Under the pieces are notes generated by a model. That model was not told the origin of the DNA and did no database searches. It worked only from the letters and a program-made list of their open reading frames with translations. A stretch of 17,655 nt of DNA from an uncultured Clostridia bacterium (GTDB taxonomy: Bacteria > Bacillota > Clostridia > Christensenellales > Aristaeellaceae): contig CALGBY010000084.1 in NCBI GenBank assembly GCA_937886445.1, positions 1 to 17,655 of the forward strand, given 5' to 3'. This document shows, in pieces, positions 1 to 7,591 of the stretch. The stretch's first letter is position 1; the number at the start of each line of letters is the position of its first letter. Made by a program: the position numbers and the translations under genes.

Positions 1-1009
1 CGTCATTGGTGCGGTACGCTTTGGTGTCGATGTCCTTGAGTTCATCCTTGAAGTTGTCGCTCAGGTCATCCGGCAACTTGCCGGCAGCAAACTTGGGATC
101 CTCCGTGCCGTATTCCTTGCTGTTATCCGGCACGGTGATCACGATGGGAGCGGGCGTTACGGCCAGATCGCCGTACACGCTGGTCACATCATCATACTGG
201 TCTTCGTTTTCCAGCTCGTAGGTGAAGGTATTGTTCTCGGTATCGGTATCCGCCACATCCGTTACGGAAGCGGCGTCATCGGGCTTCACAACAAGCTTAT
301 CGCCGGTGGGCAGTTTGAAGGTCACGCCGTCACTCTCGGGCTTGATCTCCTCGCCACCGTAGGTCACGGTGTAGGTCTTCTCAGTGTGCGCTTCGCCGTC
401 GTAGGTCCAGGTGTTACTGCTGCTGGTGATCACGATCGCCTTGGGAGGCGTGATCTCGAAGTCTCCGGGCACCACGGTGAAGGTGAAGTTGGGATACTCT
501 TCTTCGTAATCCTCAGCAGTCTTCTTCGTGGTCAGCACCTCATCGTACTCGCCCACTTCTTCGTCGTCATTGGTGCGGTACGCTTTGGTGTCGATGTCCT
601 TGAGTTCATCCTTGAAGTTTTTGCTCAGGTCATCCGGCAGCTTGCCGGCAGCAAACCTGGGATCCTGCGTGCCGTATTCCTTGCTGTTATCCGGCACGGT
701 GATCACGATGGGAGCGGGAAGAACAGTCAGATCACCATAGGAAACGCTCACATTGGAATACATTCCTTCATTTGTAAGGGTATATTCAAATGTATTGTTT
801 TCACTGCCTGTGTCTGCCGTGTTCTTCACGGAAGCAGGAGAGCTTATTGTGATCTCATCTCCGGTGGGAAGGGTAAACTTCTTTCCGTTGCTTCCCGCTT
901 CTGCGGAGATATTCTTTCCGTCATAAGTGACGATATAGGTCTCTTCGGTATGTGCTTCTCCGTCATAGGTCCAGGTATGGCTGCCGCTCGTGATCACGAT
1001 AGGCTTCAC
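1..1009 (-). repeat. 188-codon tandem repeat (MBG-type modules) in the surface protein
   Basis: The sequence repeats with a period of exactly 564 bp (188 codons). Bases 1-154 match 565-718 at 149 of 154 positions, covering the KEYGT...DIDTKAYRTND part. The partner half (about 158-454 against 722-1009) is also homologous in frame (TWTYDGEAHTE...YTV) but much more diverged in DNA. The left copy is cut by the window edge, so more units may follow. Confidence 0.9.
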
Positions 1010-4000
1010 GCACTGGAACTTGGCATAGAAGGTGGTACCGTCCACCCATTCCTCGCCCTCATCCTTGGTGGGAATAAAGCTGATATCCGTACCCAGTTCC
1101 TCAGTGCATTCTTCATCGGCATACCAGCCCACAAGGGTATATTCATCATCCGCGATCGCGTAGGAGCCTAAAGCCTCTCCCTTTACGACGCCCACCTTTT
1201 CGGAGGCGGTCGTCACCGCGCCGCCTTCAAGGGCCACATAGTACAGCGTAGCCGCGCGCTGGTAGTAAACAAACTCTTCAGCGTTTTCACCCGCGATGGT
1301 ACCGTCTACCACAGTACGGGTGCAGGTATAACCGTCCGCGTCCGGAGACTGACGGTAATACGCCTCGTTGTTCTGAAGCCCTGTCTCAACATAATCGTCA
1401 AACAGGGGCTTTCCTGTTTCTTCATCTATATAATGGATGGTAAGCGTATAGGTATCGTTGGTGAAGTACAGATTGATCTCGTAGTTCTCTCCGGGTTCTA
1501 CCGGTGTTCCGTCCTTAACATCCCCTATCCATTCGCTGTCCTTGAAGGTGTAGTAGTCTCCAAAGCCTTCTGTATAGTTTTTGGAATAGAGCACATCATC
1601 CAGTTCCAGTTCCACCAGTTCGGAGGTCTTGAGGATATAATCCTTCTTCTCGGGAGTTCCTTCAAAACCCTCGGGAAGCACATAATAGTTGACCTTCACC
1701 TTGGCTTTGGTCATATCCTTTTCACGCACATACAGAATGGCCTGTCCCAGCGCGTTCCAGGTACCGCCGGCGCAGTAACCGTTGAATGTATGGCCCTCGC
1801 ACATACAAAGCCATACCGTTTCAACCTTGGAATAATCTACGGCTACAACTTCATAGATCTTGTCTTCACCCGTAGTCTTGTCCTTTACAGTGATCTCTGT
1901 GCCTTTATACTCTTCCAGATTGACACGGCCGTATTTCGCGGTATTCGCGTAGTACTTTCCGCCGTAACCCGGGCTGGCCTGATATCCGTTTTTCGTAGCA
2001 AGCTGGTTATCCTTATCCTGCCCGTATATATCATTATCACCATTATGGTACTTCAGTCCGTACACCGGAGAGAGCGTCTCACCGTACAGAGGATATACAT
2101 CCGTAAGCACCATTTCGCTCTGCAGCTCAATATTCGGGTTGGACTCATCCACCCACACGCAGGGGACATACACATTGGTGCTGTGATAGTAGGAGGAGGA
2201 ACTGCCGTTTCCGCTGAATACAGCCTCAAGACCCGGCTCATACACAGCGGTAATGGTCACATCATTCAGGATAGGCCCTTTGACAATATAGGTATCACTC
2301 TTGATCTGATCGTTCTGGTACTGCCAGAACTGGAAGCGTACATCCTTACCGACATCATTGGAGTTGGTAAAGTAATACATATAGTAATCGGGATGATCCT
2401 GCTGGGTGAACTGGGTAAGACCTTTCACCTCTACATTTGTTGATCCCTTCGGAACAACGATGTCATCGCCGTATATGCCTCTGAAGGTGCGGCGCATAAT
2501 GCTGCATTCCACCATCTCCCATACCGGCTCCAGCGTGACGCTTTCCGTGATCTTGGTGGAAAAATTGAACATCTCATTGTTTTCTTTATCTTTCCATCCG
2601 ATAAAGCGATAATAACGGTTCTCACCGTTTTCCTTGATGATATATTCCTTCGCGCCGTAGGAAGCGGGTTTTGAAGCGGTTTTTCCGTAGGTCACCTTCA
2701 GCGCGGAAGGCAGCTTGGGCATATCCGTATGCGAAGCGGTAAAGTCACTGTCAACAAATTTTACCGTGCATTCACCGGCGGAATAGATCGCCTCCATCAC
2801 GGTATTGGCCGTTACCGCAAATTTCCCTTTTGCTTTGCAGGTCGCCCCGGTCTCGGTGTTCCGGAAGTATTCAAAATTCAGTCCGTCATGCTCGGGCGTA
2901 AAATCAGGCGCCGTCACTTCGAAGCCGGATTCGACCGTTTTGGTAGACAGAATTGTTCCGTCATAATCCACAAAGGTAACGGTATATTTGGGTTGAGTGG
3001 GATCCTCCGGTACACGCACCAGTACATCCACCGTCTGCTCAATGGTATCCTTCACCCCTTCGATCTCATATTCCATCGTAAGGGTCACGGAGGTCGATCC
3101 TTCCTTGAGGCCGGTAAGGACGCAATCCTTATCATTCAGCCAGAGAGCGCGTACCACTGTGGGATCTTTTACCTTGATGCTCACATTCTTCCCGTTTTCC
3201 GCCGGAATAATATGGGAATTGAGCACCATGTTCTGCCCGACGATCATTTCAACATTGTCAGGCGTGATATCAAAGCGCGTATCGCTTACCAGTACCTTTA
3301 CTTCGGCGGCAACACTGCCGTAGGTGATATAGATCACCGCGCTGCCGGCTCTTTCACCGTGCAGCGTATATTTGCTGTCGCTTACCTTCTGCAGGGAAAC
3401 CACATTGTTATTGGAGCTTCTCCAGGTAAAATCAGCCGCGGTAAGCGTGCTTCCGTCCACCTTTTTAAAATCCTCAGGCTCCCAGCCGAGCAGTTCCATC
3501 GTTCTGTGTTCACCGGTAAAAAGCTCATAGGAATCATCCGACATGATCACGCTGTCGAGCATGCCGCTCACATTCACCTGAATATCACGGGTAAAGGTCC
3601 TGGGCGTGCTTTCGTTCGTTCCGTCCTGCTTCTTATAATACACATTGATGGAAGCCTTCACCGTGGTGCTGCCTACACCGGTAAAGTGCAGCGTTCCGTC
3701 GGAACTGACTGTTACCACGGCGGGATTGGAAGAAGACCAGGAGATCGTTTCATTCCGGTCTCTGGTCTGAACAAGCGTTTCTATCTTGGTATCCTTGGTT
3801 TCTCCCAGCACCGCGTTATAGGTCGTTTTTTCCAGCTGGATATTCGGCTGAAGCACATTGACCACATAATAACCGATACCACCGTCATTTTTTTTATAGA
3901 GAATGGTAGTATAACCCACATTCTGTGCAGTGATCGTAAGCTTGGTACCGTTTTGGGAAACGGACGCGATATTATCCGGCGTTATCGTATCCAGGTTGAC

Positions 4001-4222
4001 CATATTGTTGATCGTCACATCCCGTTTTTCACCGGGATACAGCGTAATTGAGTTATTTCCGCTGTCAACGGCTTCACCGGTCTTGGCCTTTTCCAGTGTC
4101 AGATTTGTTACGGGATCGAGCCACGGACCGTAATACCATTCCGCCTGACCGGCCGGTACGATCCCGATCAGCATTGTAATAGAAAGCAGGACGGCGCAAA
4201 ACCGTTTCATCACATTTTTCAT
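1..4222 (-). CDS. Giant secreted surface protein with Ig-like, InlB-like, MucBP-like and MBG repeats (3' end outside window)
   Basis: The minus strand is open from an ATG at 4222 to the left edge (1407 codons, no stop seen), so the C-terminus and any cell-wall anchor are missing. A GGAGG lies 8 nt before the ATG. Residues 1-27 form a signal peptide (basic MKNVMKR, hydrophobic core, cleavage after GQA). About 30-410 reads as four Ig-like modules; one contains WSSSNPAVVTVSSDG, typical of Big_2. About 412-570 holds two InlB/Listeria-Bacteroides-type repeats (VTFVDYDGT..., FIGWKDKENN). About 570-925 is not recognised. About 926-992 resembles MucBP (YTLTIHYIDEETGKPL). About 992-1072 is another InlB-like unit (YTLVGWYADEECTEELG). 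From 1072 on, two 188-residue units each combine a TWTYDGEAHTE module with an MBG-type KEYGTEDPKFA module. The likely role is adhesion or cell-surface structure. It is probably co-transcribed with the secreted protein ending 30 bp upstream. Domain names are from motif recognition only. Confidence 0.9.
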   Translation of the reverse strand, partial: MKNVMKRFCAVLLSITMLIGIVPAGQAEWYYGPWLDPVTNLTLEKAKTGEAVDSGNNSITLYPGEKRDVTINNMVNLDTITPDNIASVSQNGTKLTITAQNVGYTTILYKKNDGGIGYYVVNVLQPNIQLEKTTYNAVLGETKDTKIETLVQTRDRNETISWSSSNPAVVTVSSDGTLHFTGVGSTTVKASINVYYKKQDGTNESTPRTFTRDIQVNVSGMLDSVIMSDDSYELFTGEHRTMELLGWEPEDFKKVDGSTLTAADFTWRSSNNNVVSLQKVSDSKYTLHGERAGSAVIYITYGSVAAEVKVLVSDTRFDITPDNVEMIVGQNMVLNSHIIPAENGKNVSIKVKDPTVVRALWLNDKDCVLTGLKEGSTSVTLTMEYEIEGVKDTIEQTVDVLVRVPEDPTQPKYTVTFVDYDGTILSTKTVESGFEVTAPDFTPEHDGLNFEYFRNTETGATCKAKGKFAVTANTVMEAIYSAGECTVKFVDSDFTASHTDMPKLPSALKVTYGKTASKPASYGAKEYIIKENGENRYYRFIGWKDKENNEMFNFSTKITESVTLEPVWEMVECSIMRRTFRGIYGDDIVVPKGSTNVEVKGLTQFTQQDHPDYYMYYFTNSNDVGKDVRFQFWQYQNDQIKSDTYIVKGPILNDVTITAVYEPGLEAVFSGNGSSSSYYHSTNVYVPCVWVDESNPNIELQSEMVLTDVYPLYGETLSPVYGLKYHNGDNDIYGQDKDNQLATKNGYQASPGYGGKYYANTAKYGRVNLEEYKGTEITVKDKTTGEDKIYEVVAVDYSKVETVWLCMCEGHTFNGYCAGGTWNALGQAILYVREKDMTKAKVKVNYYVLPEGFEGTPEKKDYILKTSELVELELDDVLYSKNYTEGFGDYYTFKDSEWIGDVKDGTPVEPGENYEINLYFTNDTYTLTIHYIDEETGKPLFDDYVETGLQNNEAYYRQSPDADGYTCTRTVVDGTIAGENAEEFVYYQRAATLYYVALEGGAVTTASEKVGVVKGEALGSYAIADDEYTLVGWYADEECTEELGTDISFIPTKDEGEEWVDGTTFYAKFQCVKPIVITSGSHTWTYDGEAHTEETYIVTYDGKNISAEAGSNGKKFTLPTGDEITISSPASVKNTADTGSENNTFEYTLTNEGMYSNVSVSYGDLTVLPAPIVITVPDNSKEYGTQDPRFAAGKLPDDLSKNFKDELKDIDTKAYRTNDDEEVGEYDEVLTTKKTAEDYEEEYPNFTFTVVPGDFEITPPKAIVITSSSNTWTYDGEAHTEKTYTVTYGGEEIKPESDGVTFKLPTGDKLVVKPDDAASVTDVADTDTENNTFTYELENEDQYDDVTSVYGDLAVTPAPIVITVPDNSKEYGTEDPKFAAGKLPDDLSDNFKDELKDIDTKAYRTND

Positions 4223-4252
4223 ATCAATATCCTCCTTCTTTCACAATGTGCG

Positions 4253-5470
4253 TCAAAGGCACTCGCCGGCGTTTCCGGCGGTTTCATCGGTCATCACGGT
4301 TTCGTCCTCCGGCTCCGCGTTTTCGGGATCCGGCTCAAAATATACGGCAAGGCGATACATATAACCGTAATTTTCCTCGGTAAGAAAATAGGCAAGCTCC
4401 GTGCTGTTCTCTCCGGGCAGGTCGCATACGGTAGCGCCCTTATCGGGAGAATACTGCCACTGAAGGGTATACCGGTCATTTTCAAAGCCATGCAGCACCG
4501 CGCAGATCACGATCAGGTCTCCTTCGCGTACGGACTGCCTGCCGGCCATGTTGGTACTCATGGTAATGGAGCGGATCTCCGTCTCTTCCGCCGGAACATC
4601 CCCAATGCCCGTGTAATAAAGAGCGATGGCGCTGCTGCGCACATACGCGGCACCCTCTTCGCAGTCGGCATAAAGGATCACGGAGAAGGGAGTGCCGATC
4701 ACCGCCACCTTCAGCGCGTCCCCGGCCAGAACGCGGCCGATCATCTCGCCTGTCACGATGCTGTACACATCGGTATCGATCAGCACAACGGCATCCGTGC
4801 AATCCTCAGGCGCGGGCAGCTCCTCCGGCAGCACGAGACCCGTTCCGGCTTCCGCGGTCGCGTCCGCGCTGGCCACAGCCTCCGCCACGGCCTCCGCGGT
4901 CGCTTCGTCTCCGGTCACGGCCTCCGCGGTCACTTCATCTGCGGTCACGGCCTCCGCGGTCGCTTCATCTGCGGTCACGGCTTCCGCGGTCGCTTCGTCT
5001 GCGGTCACGGTTTCCGCGGTCGCTTCGTCTACGGTCACGGCTTCCGCGGTCGCTTCGTCTGCGGTCACGGCTTCCGCGGTCGCTTCGTCTTTGGTCACAG
5101 CTTCCGCGGTCACTTCGTCTTTGGTCACGGCTTCAGCGGTCACTTCGTCTCCGGTCACGGCTTCCCGGGTTTCCCGTGCCGCGCCGGCCGCCTGCGCTTC
5201 AGGGGCGGTCTCCCCGTACGCTTCCGCTTCATCCTCCGGCATCACGATGCTCACAGACTCCGCGTTTTCTTCCGGGCATACATTCACGCCTTCTTCCGGC
5301 AGCGCGGCAGCTGCATCTCCGGTATCGGAAATGTCGTCGGTGCTAAGCAGCTCCTCCGTGATGACAACAGCATCAGCCTCTTCCTCTTCCGCGAGGCAGA
5401 AGGCAGCGGAACCGCACAGCACAGCGATACTGAGCAGCAGGGCAAGTGTTCTTCTGAAAGCCTTGATCAT
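4253..5470 (-). CDS. Secreted protein with acidic decapeptide-repeat stalk, SH3-like and Ig-like modules
   Basis: This 405-residue protein starts at an ATG with GGAGGG 7 nt upstream. Residues 1-27 are a signal peptide (MIKAFRRT, hydrophobic core, AFCLA before EEEE). About 28-104 is acidic and low complexity. Residues 105-194 are nine consecutive decapeptides of the form VTxDExTAEA. About 232-287 resembles a bacterial SH3 module (VYSIVTGEMIGRVLAGD...AAYVRSSAIALY). About 299-380 resembles the Ig-like module of clostridial surface proteins (LQWQYSPDKGA...ELAYFLTEENYGYMYRLAV). There is no LPXTG motif or transmembrane anchor, so it is probably released or held non-covalently. It is the first gene of a two-gene operon with the giant surface protein, which begins 30 bp after its stop. 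The specific function is unknown. Confidence 0.85.
   Translation of the reverse strand: MIKAFRRTLALLLSIAVLCGSAAFCLAEEEEADAVVITEELLSTDDISDTGDAAAALPEEGVNVCPEENAESVSIVMPEDEAEAYGETAPEAQAAGAARETREAVTGDEVTAEAVTKDEVTAEAVTKDEATAEAVTADEATAEAVTVDEATAETVTADEATAEAVTADEATAEAVTADEVTAEAVTGDEATAEAVAEAVASADATAEAGTGLVLPEELPAPEDCTDAVVLIDTDVYSIVTGEMIGRVLAGDALKVAVIGTPFSVILYADCEEGAAYVRSSAIALYYTGIGDVPAEETEIRSITMSTNMAGRQSVREGDLIVICAVLHGFENDRYTLQWQYSPDKGATVCDLPGENSTELAYFLTEENYGYMYRLAVYFEPDPENAEPEDETVMTDETAGNAGECL
4889..5158 (-). repeat. 30-bp tandem repeat, nine units, coding for VTxDExTAEA
   Basis: Nine head-to-tail 30-bp units fall in frame in the secreted protein, residues 105-194. Variation is confined mainly to the third residue (G, K, A or V) and the sixth (A or V). 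A degenerate tenth unit (VASADATAEA) follows. Units are nearly identical in DNA, so copy number can change by slippage without breaking the frame. Confidence 0.9.
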
Positions 5471-5525
5471 TTCAAACCCTCCATATGAATCAGACAGTCC
5501 TTACAGGGACGCCTTAATCATTCAC

Positions 5526-5543
5526 TGCCGGAGCACTCCGGCA
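5526..5543 (-). other. Hairpin in the 5' leader of the secreted-protein operon
   Basis: TGCCGGAG and CTCCGGCA face each other across two bases, so about 7 bp can pair around a 4-nt loop. It lies in the predicted untranslated leader, between the promoter near 5602 and the start codon at 5470. There is no T-run after it on the minus strand, so it is not a terminator. Role unknown. Confidence 0.4.
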
Positions 5544-5601
5544 CCGCGATACACCGTTTTTTTCCGCGGATGTATGTGTATGGATTCACCATACTGTCAT
5601 C

Positions 5602-5634
5602 ATTATAGATGTAAGCGGTTACGTAAGCAGTTAC
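5602..5634 (-). promoter_or_regulatory. Promoter of the secreted-protein operon with two abutting 12-bp repeats
   Basis: On the minus strand a perfect TATAAT occupies 5607-5602. The best -35 at 17 bp is weak (CTGCTT). On the plus strand GTAAGCGGTTAC (5611-5622) is directly followed by GTAAGCAGTTAC (5623-5634). Each has the symmetric form GTAA-N4-TTAC, and together they cover the spacer and -35 region. This suggests a regulator-binding site controlling a promoter with a poor -35 box. The leader would be about 125 nt. The rest of 5471-5793 holds only the leader hairpin and the ABC-operon terminator. Confidence 0.55.
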
Positions 5635-5699
5635 ACGCCCCGTACACAGTTCAATTATGTGCTGCTTATCCTGCAAAATTTTATGCATATCGTGCAAAT

Positions 5700-5734
5700 A
5701 AAAAAGACTGCCGTGATCATTGATCATGACAGTC
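5700..5734 (-). terminator. Rho-independent terminator of the ABC exporter operon
   Basis: A 13-bp stem (5706-5718 with 5722-5734, 3-nt loop, one mismatch and one G-U pair on the minus strand) is followed on the minus strand by six T and then ATTT. It lies 60-94 bp past the second ABC gene and upstream of the next operon's promoter. Confidence 0.8.
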
Positions 5735-5793
5735 CTTCATAAAATATTGAATTTATCCGGAATTTGATGTGAAAGCGGCGATCAGGAGCAGGA

Positions 5794-7590
5794 TCAAAGC
5801 ACTTCGTTCAGCTGCGAGGTATACAGCCTGTAATACGCGCCGCGCATGGCCATCAGTTCCTCATGGGTGCCGCTTTCGGTGATGCCGCCGTTGTCGATAT
5901 ACATGATACGGTCGCACCCGCGCACGGTGGAAAGACGGTGCGCGATGATAAAGCTGGTCCTGCCCTTCAGCATGGCGTTCAGTCCCTCCTGCAGGGCCTT
6001 TTCCGTCTGCACATCGATGGAGGAGGTAGCCTCATCCAGCACAAGAATGGCGGGATCGGAAATGAGTGTTCTCGCGAAGCTGATCAGCTGCTTCTGTCCC
6101 TGGCTGAGCAGGCTTCCGCGCTCGTGCACCTCGGTCTCATAGCCGTTTTCCATCTTTGATATAAAGCCGTGAGCGCATACGGTCTCGGACGCGGCGCGGA
6201 TCTCATCCTCCGTGGCATCCAGCTTTCCGTAGCGGATATTATCGGCAATGGTGCCTGAAAAAATGAAGCTGTCCTGCATCATGATGCCCATACCGGAGCG
6301 CAGGGAGCGGAGCGTTACCTTGGAAATATCCTGCCCGTCGATCAACACTCTGCCGCTGTCCACATTGTAGAAGCGGGAGATCAGGTTCACAATGGTGCTC
6401 TTTCCCGCGCCGGTGGGGCCTACCAGCGCCACGCTTTCGCCCGGCTTCACGGTAAAGGATACATCGTGCAGGATCTCCTTGCCCGGCTCATAGGAAAAAT
6501 GCACATGGTCAAAGGTCACTTCTCCCTTGATGGGCCTGATCGGCACGGCGTTTTCGTCATCCTTCACGGTGACCGGCTCGTCCAGCGTTTCAAAAATGCG
6601 TTCAAGATAAGCGGTATTGTTGATAAAGTTGTTGAAGATGTTGCCCAGGTTCATGATGGGCTGCCAGAAACGGGCGGCATAGCCCGAAATGGCCATGATC
6701 ACACCCAGGCTCTTGCCGGGAGCTCCGTCCGCGGAAGCAAACACAAGCAGGCCGAAAATGAAGATCGCGGCACGCACGAACACCGATATGGTATCGATAC
6801 CGGGCCACACCATGTTGGAATAGCGGGTGGCGGTAAGCCAGGTGGAGCGGCAATCCTGTGAAAGGCCTTCAAATATCTTTTTGTTCACATCCTCACGGGC
6901 AAAGATCTGCGTCACCTTGGCGCCCGAGATATTCTCCTGCAGATAGGCGTTCAGGTTGCTGTTTTTGTTGGACACGGCCTGCCAGGCCTTACGCTGACGG
7001 TTCTTGATCCACAGCAGGAACACGGCCAGCACCGGCACGCCCGCCATCGTTACCAGCGACAGCTCCGCGTCCACTGAGAACATGAAGATGATGATAAAGA
7101 TCAGGTTGAAGATCTCAAGGATCACATTGATCAGCCCGTTGGACAGCATATCGGACACGCTGTTCACATAGTTGACCACGCGGATAAGGATCTTTCCATG
7201 GGGACGGTCATCATAATACTGGAAGGGAAGCTCCTGCAGATGCGCGAACAGATCCTTACGGATGGTATAAATGATCTTCTGGCTCACCCTGATCATGATG
7301 CGGCTGCGCAGTGTGGAAAACACCGTGCTTACGGCGTATACGCCCACCAGCGCCGCGGCAAGCAGAAGCAGCATGCTTATGTTTTTTCCGGGTACGGCGT
7401 CATCCAGCACCTTCTGCGTGATGATGGGCGCGAACAGACCGGTCACAGAGGCAGCGGCGCTTAGCACGAGCGCCAGGGCCATTTTGCCCTTATACGCTTT
7501 GATGTATTTCCAGGAGCGTTTGAGGTGGCGGATATCGAACGGCGTTTCCAGTGCCTCATCCTGCCGGTAGGTGTTTTTGCGTTTTGCCAT
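5794..7590 (-). CDS. ABC exporter half-transporter, canonical catalytic subunit
   Basis: This 598-residue protein has an N-terminal exporter membrane domain (about 25-330, roughly six hydrophobic segments) fused to an ATPase domain (about 355-598). Visible motifs are Walker A GPTGAGKST (391-399), Q-loop Q439, signature LSQGQ (495-499), Walker B ILVLDE with catalytic E520, and switch His H551 (IIAHRLS). Its start lies one nucleotide after the stop of the preceding ABC gene (TGAGATG), so the two are translationally linked and probably form a heterodimer. The LSQGQ signature, in place of LSGGQ, would face the degenerate nucleotide site of the partner, as in TM287/288 or BmrCD-type exporters. It is probably a drug, peptide or lipid exporter in the cytoplasmic membrane; the substrate cannot be read from sequence. 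Confidence 0.92.
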   Translation of the reverse strand: MAKRKNTYRQDEALETPFDIRHLKRSWKYIKAYKGKMALALVLSAAASVTGLFAPIITQKVLDDAVPGKNISMLLLLAAALVGVYAVSTVFSTLRSRIMIRVSQKIIYTIRKDLFAHLQELPFQYYDDRPHGKILIRVVNYVNSVSDMLSNGLINVILEIFNLIFIIIFMFSVDAELSLVTMAGVPVLAVFLLWIKNRQRKAWQAVSNKNSNLNAYLQENISGAKVTQIFAREDVNKKIFEGLSQDCRSTWLTATRYSNMVWPGIDTISVFVRAAIFIFGLLVFASADGAPGKSLGVIMAISGYAARFWQPIMNLGNIFNNFINNTAYLERIFETLDEPVTVKDDENAVPIRPIKGEVTFDHVHFSYEPGKEILHDVSFTVKPGESVALVGPTGAGKSTIVNLISRFYNVDSGRVLIDGQDISKVTLRSLRSGMGIMMQDSFIFSGTIADNIRYGKLDATEDEIRAASETVCAHGFISKMENGYETEVHERGSLLSQGQKQLISFARTLISDPAILVLDEATSSIDVQTEKALQEGLNAMLKGRTSFIIAHRLSTVRGCDRIMYIDNGGITESGTHEELMAMRGAYYRLYTSQLNEVL

Positions 7591-7591
7591 C

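Noticed and set aside
386..4051. Long plus-strand ORFs at 386-1171, 1433-2443 and 2729-4051
   Set aside because: They are antisense to the giant surface protein, whose minus-strand frame stays open for 1407 codons with a signal peptide, RBS and recognisable modules. The plus-strand translations show no domain.
4889..5158. 30-bp repeats as a CRISPR array
   Set aside because: Units are directly adjacent with no unique spacers, and they translate in frame within a secreted protein.
5526..5543. Hairpin as a transcription terminator
   Set aside because: No T-run follows on either strand.
4490..5723. Two long plus-strand ORFs (332 and 343 codons) over the decapeptide-repeat gene
   Set aside because: They exist because the 30-bp repeat keeps several frames open. 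They give monotonous GHGFRGRF and SAVTASAVA strings, lack ribosome sites, and oppose a minus-strand gene with signal peptide, domains and RBS.
5518..5727. 69-codon minus-strand ORF between the two minus-strand operons
   Set aside because: It runs through the terminator tail, the promoter and the leader hairpin, has no ribosome site, and its translation has no recognisable features.
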